DNA of 64,000 nucleotides from Phycomyces blakesleeanus NRRL 1555(-) (lineage: Eukaryota; Mucoromycota; Mucoromycetes; Mucorales; Phycomycetaceae): positions 748,849 through 812,848 of the forward strand of contig NW_017265152.1 of NCBI RefSeq assembly GCF_001638985.1. The letters run 5' to 3'. How positions within the stretch are numbered: the stretch's first letter is position 1; every line of letters begins with the position of its first letter. This document shows, in pieces, positions 61,446 to 64,000 of this stretch. Below the pieces are notes generated by a model. The model was not told where the DNA came from and did no database searches. It worked only from the letters and a program-made list of their open reading frames with translations. The position numbers and the translations under genes are program-made.

Positions 61446-63562
61446 CTATTCTACAGAATCGTTTGGTTTCTTTTGGTCCGTCGGCCCACGTAGTAGGTCT
61501 TGTAATAGTTTCTTACGCCATCGTTCATATCGCTCACATCTTTTTTCCCGATCGCGTACAAGTTGCATCATTTTCTGCCATTTGATTTCGTTTGCCTGTG
61601 ATTGTTGTTCTAGTTTAGTCTCAAGTAGTAGTATGTGACCTTTGAGCTCTGACATGGCGTCTTCGATTGAAACAACCTTTTTGTTGACTGTCTCGCAGTT
61701 GTTACAAAAGGTGGAAGAAGATTCAGACGGACCAGCCGCTGAAATATAAGGAATGTTATGATAGGACAATGTTGGAGAAGGAGATGACGAAGAAGATATC
61801 AGTTCATCTTCTTCCTCTTCATCTTCATCACCATTTACGTCATCTTCGCCTTCATCCTCGTCCTCGTCCTCGTCCTCGCCATCGTCTTCTTCTTCTTCTT
61901 CTTCGTCATCTTCATCATCATCATTTTCACCAATATCAAAATCTTGTTGTTGTTTTTGTTTTCGTTTTCGTTTTTGGTGTTCTCCTTCTTCTTTTTCTTC
62001 ATCATCATAACCATCATCTCTTATAGTGTCATATGGGGAGACATTGTAAAATGTATTAGGTATCCCCCTCTCTTCGTCGCTCCAGTCTTCTTCTGTATGT
62101 GAGTCTTGACTACCGATTACTTCGTCGTCTTGACTACCTAGGGTATTGTGATGGTTATTTCGGTCATGATCCACATCCAGATCATCACTTTCGCTATATC
62201 CATAAAGCTCGGTCTTGTAATTAGCTTCGTTGTCTAGATGTTCTTCATCAGTGAGAATACTGCTGTGGTCATCTTCATTAAGCCCAAGCCGCCGTTTTTT
62301 TGAAGTGTGTGAATTTGAATTTGAATTTGAATATGAATATGAATATGAATTTGAATTTGAATTATTAGACTTTGAATTAGATATTGATCTGAAGTGTGCA
62401 TATCCCGGAGAAGATTCATCACCAGAAGTGGTGCCATGAGTCTGGTGGCGTACGTCTGGTTTTCGTTTCTGATAATTGCCGAGCATCAAGCAACCGGAAT
62501 ATTGTTCGTGTACTGCATCAAAATCAAATGGATTCCCGAGAAGATAGTCAAAATAGCAGTCAATTTTGTACTTGTGCATCCATCGTTTCACTCTTTGGGC
62601 AAACTGAGGTCGACCAGCCATATCTGCCAATCCAAGCTTTCCTACAAGCTGTGACCAATTTTTGATCTGCAACCCAACGTTACACATTTATATCAAAACC
62701 CCATTTGTTTAATCCAAATATATATATACATATGTATGTATGTATAAAGATAGATAGATATCTTTGCATTTATTTATCATGTATATGTATAAAGAGAGAT
62801 AAAAAAATAGAAGCAAAAAAATAAAGAAAAAAAAGCATTGCCTACCTCTTGGTGATGTAATTTTCGTACCAGCATATATACATCCCAGGTTGTGTATGAA
62901 AGATGGCCTGTTTTTGGCACAGAAGAAAATTTGCGCTTTACGTACATTAAACTTTCAATACCATCGCCAATATAGTCTGGGTCATGGCGTAATACAAACT
63001 GAATATAGCCATCCTCGAGTGTCTCACTCGTTACTGTCTTTCCGGTGATTATAGGACGTGATGTGGGTTGTCGTATCTTGAGATTCAGGACGTCGGCCTC
63101 TTGTTTGAAGGAAGGATGAACAAGGTAGGTGGGTGGATCAGGACTTGATGGTGGTGAATGGTGGTGTTGTTGTTGAGGTGAGGAGGGAAACGAGTGTTGA
63201 TCAAGACTGTCGATGGATGGTGAATGTGGCGTGGATGGACCATGGGAAATTGCTGGTTCTAGTGGCATATTAACGACAGACATATTGCTGGCATTCTGTG
63301 TAAAGTAGGATTGTGGTTGTCAATGAGAACAAGAAAGAAAGAAATAAATAAATAGGAGTCAGTCAATATAGAAAGAAACACAGTCTCTTTTTTTTTGTGA
63401 AAATGTGCTCACTTTGTCGTGAATGTCTGCATGTCCCAGGCGATGATTTGGGTCTATCATTGAATTTTGTCGGCGTTCGTCTATTGTCGAGGGCGAGTTA
63501 AAGAGACAGGGCACTTGGTTGTCGTTGCCAATTGTACGATGGACAAGATTCGATAGGTTCAT
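61446..63562 (-). CDS. ARS-binding protein 2 (Abp2)-like DNA-binding protein
   Basis: Three exons, complement(61446-62666, 62846-63295, 63413-63562), join in phase 0 and give 606 aa. Residues about 140-250 match the Abp2 domain: SLMYVKRKFSSVPKTGHLSY, TTWDVYMLVRKLHHQEIKNW, GRPQFAQRVKRWMHKYKIDC and YFDYLLGNPFDF. This domain was named from S. pombe Abp2, which binds replication-origin DNA. The rest is low-complexity: Pro/Ser/His-rich N terminus, an Asn-Ser/Tyr-Ser repeat coded by GAATTT/GAATAT hexamers (62308-62365), then a long Asp/Glu stretch (about 61795-61930). The C-terminal 70 residues form a likely coiled coil (ELKGHILLLETKLEQQSQAN onward) with basic ends. A nuclear DNA-binding role is inferred from the domain. 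The frame stays open upstream of the chosen ATG, so a further 5' exon is possible. Confidence 0.85.
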
Positions 63563-64000
63563 TAGACCTGAGATAATGCTGCCTGATAGAAGAAGAGCCA
63601 GATTGATGACAAAATGTGGGGATGGTGAAGTGGAGGGACAAGGCGGAATCCCAAGAAGAATAAGACAAGATAAAAGAATAAGGTGGTCGACCAAGGCCGC
63701 TTGTGTAAGATCACGTGCATATGATCGACTGCAAGTGCTTTGTATCGAAATGTGAGCCAGAAATGCGAGTGATGTTTGTAGTAACCACTCGGCGAAAGGG
63801 GAGCTATAAAAAATTATATATAAATAAAAATAAAAAAAAGGGAAAGAAAAACTGTATTGATAACCCGATAATTTGGCTCAAGTCTTTCTGAAATCCAAGT
63901 TTATTTTCTCGTATTACTACTACTACTATTGCTGCTACTATTTAATTGTCCTTACTATGATCAAGACAATTGTTGTATTCGTTCCTCTGGTATATTCTTT
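63563..64000. other. Upstream flank of the Abp2-like gene
   Basis: Probable promoter and leader of the minus-strand Abp2-like gene. The minus-strand frame stays open to 63694 without an ATG (hydrophobic, LILLSCLILLGIPPCPSTSP), so a spliced 5' exon beyond this point cannot be excluded. An ACT/GCT trinucleotide tract lies near 63915-63940. Confidence 0.4.

Overview
The window looks like nuclear DNA of a filamentous fungus, most likely an early-diverging Mucoromycota (Mucorales-type) species. Protein genes are split by many short (about 50-200 nt) GT-AG introns. Intergenic DNA is very AT-rich with long A/T runs. The gene set is eukaryotic and fungal: Uba4, Put1, Trm44, an Abp2-like protein, a gamma-tubulin complex protein, a kinesin-14, a fungal LysM protein and a BIR protein. 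I placed exon junctions by hand from splice signals, reading frame and family motifs; no alignment was run.

Layout. 1.0-7.4 kb: a 1,588-aa Sel1-repeat protein and a single-pass membrane protein, both plus strand. 7.8-12.0 kb: two minus-strand genes, a mucin-like surface protein and the tRNA(Ser) 2'-O-methyltransferase Trm44 in 11 exons. 12-16.4 kb and 18.7-22.4 kb: gene-poor, repeat-rich DNA on either side of a nine-exon cytochrome P450 (16.5-18.7 kb). 22.4-28.1 kb: a small predicted secreted protein (minus), a C2orf76/UPF0538 protein and a secreted LysM protein. 30.6-32.0 kb: an EamA/DMT-type membrane transporter. 32.0-36.4 kb: a second repeat and pseudogene island. 36.4-42.7 kb: a two-BIR-domain Bir1/survivin-type protein and a large disordered protein of unknown function. 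42.7-47.3 kb: low-complexity DNA with two orphan minus-strand terminal exon candidates. 47.4-55.4 kb: kinesin-14, Uba4/MOCS3 and proline dehydrogenase (all plus). 55.6-63.6 kb: a Spc97/Spc98-family gamma-tubulin complex protein and an Abp2-like protein (both minus).

Functional themes. Several genes belong to mitosis and the microtubule cytoskeleton: the BIR protein (the chromosomal passenger complex in known fungi), kinesin-14 and the gamma-tubulin complex component. Two act in tRNA modification: Trm44 (Um44 of tRNA-Ser) and Uba4 (Urm1 activation and 2-thiolation of U34). Three encode predicted secreted or surface proteins. Nothing suggests an operon or a biosynthetic cluster.

The least-described material is in the repeat islands. 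One dispersed element of about 0.85 kb is present in three copies (two plus, one minus) and carries a broken ORF I could not assign to a family. A second repeat is present in two copies. There is also a decayed multi-exon gene, and a recurring intergenic dyad in which 7-12 T are followed directly by 7-10 A.
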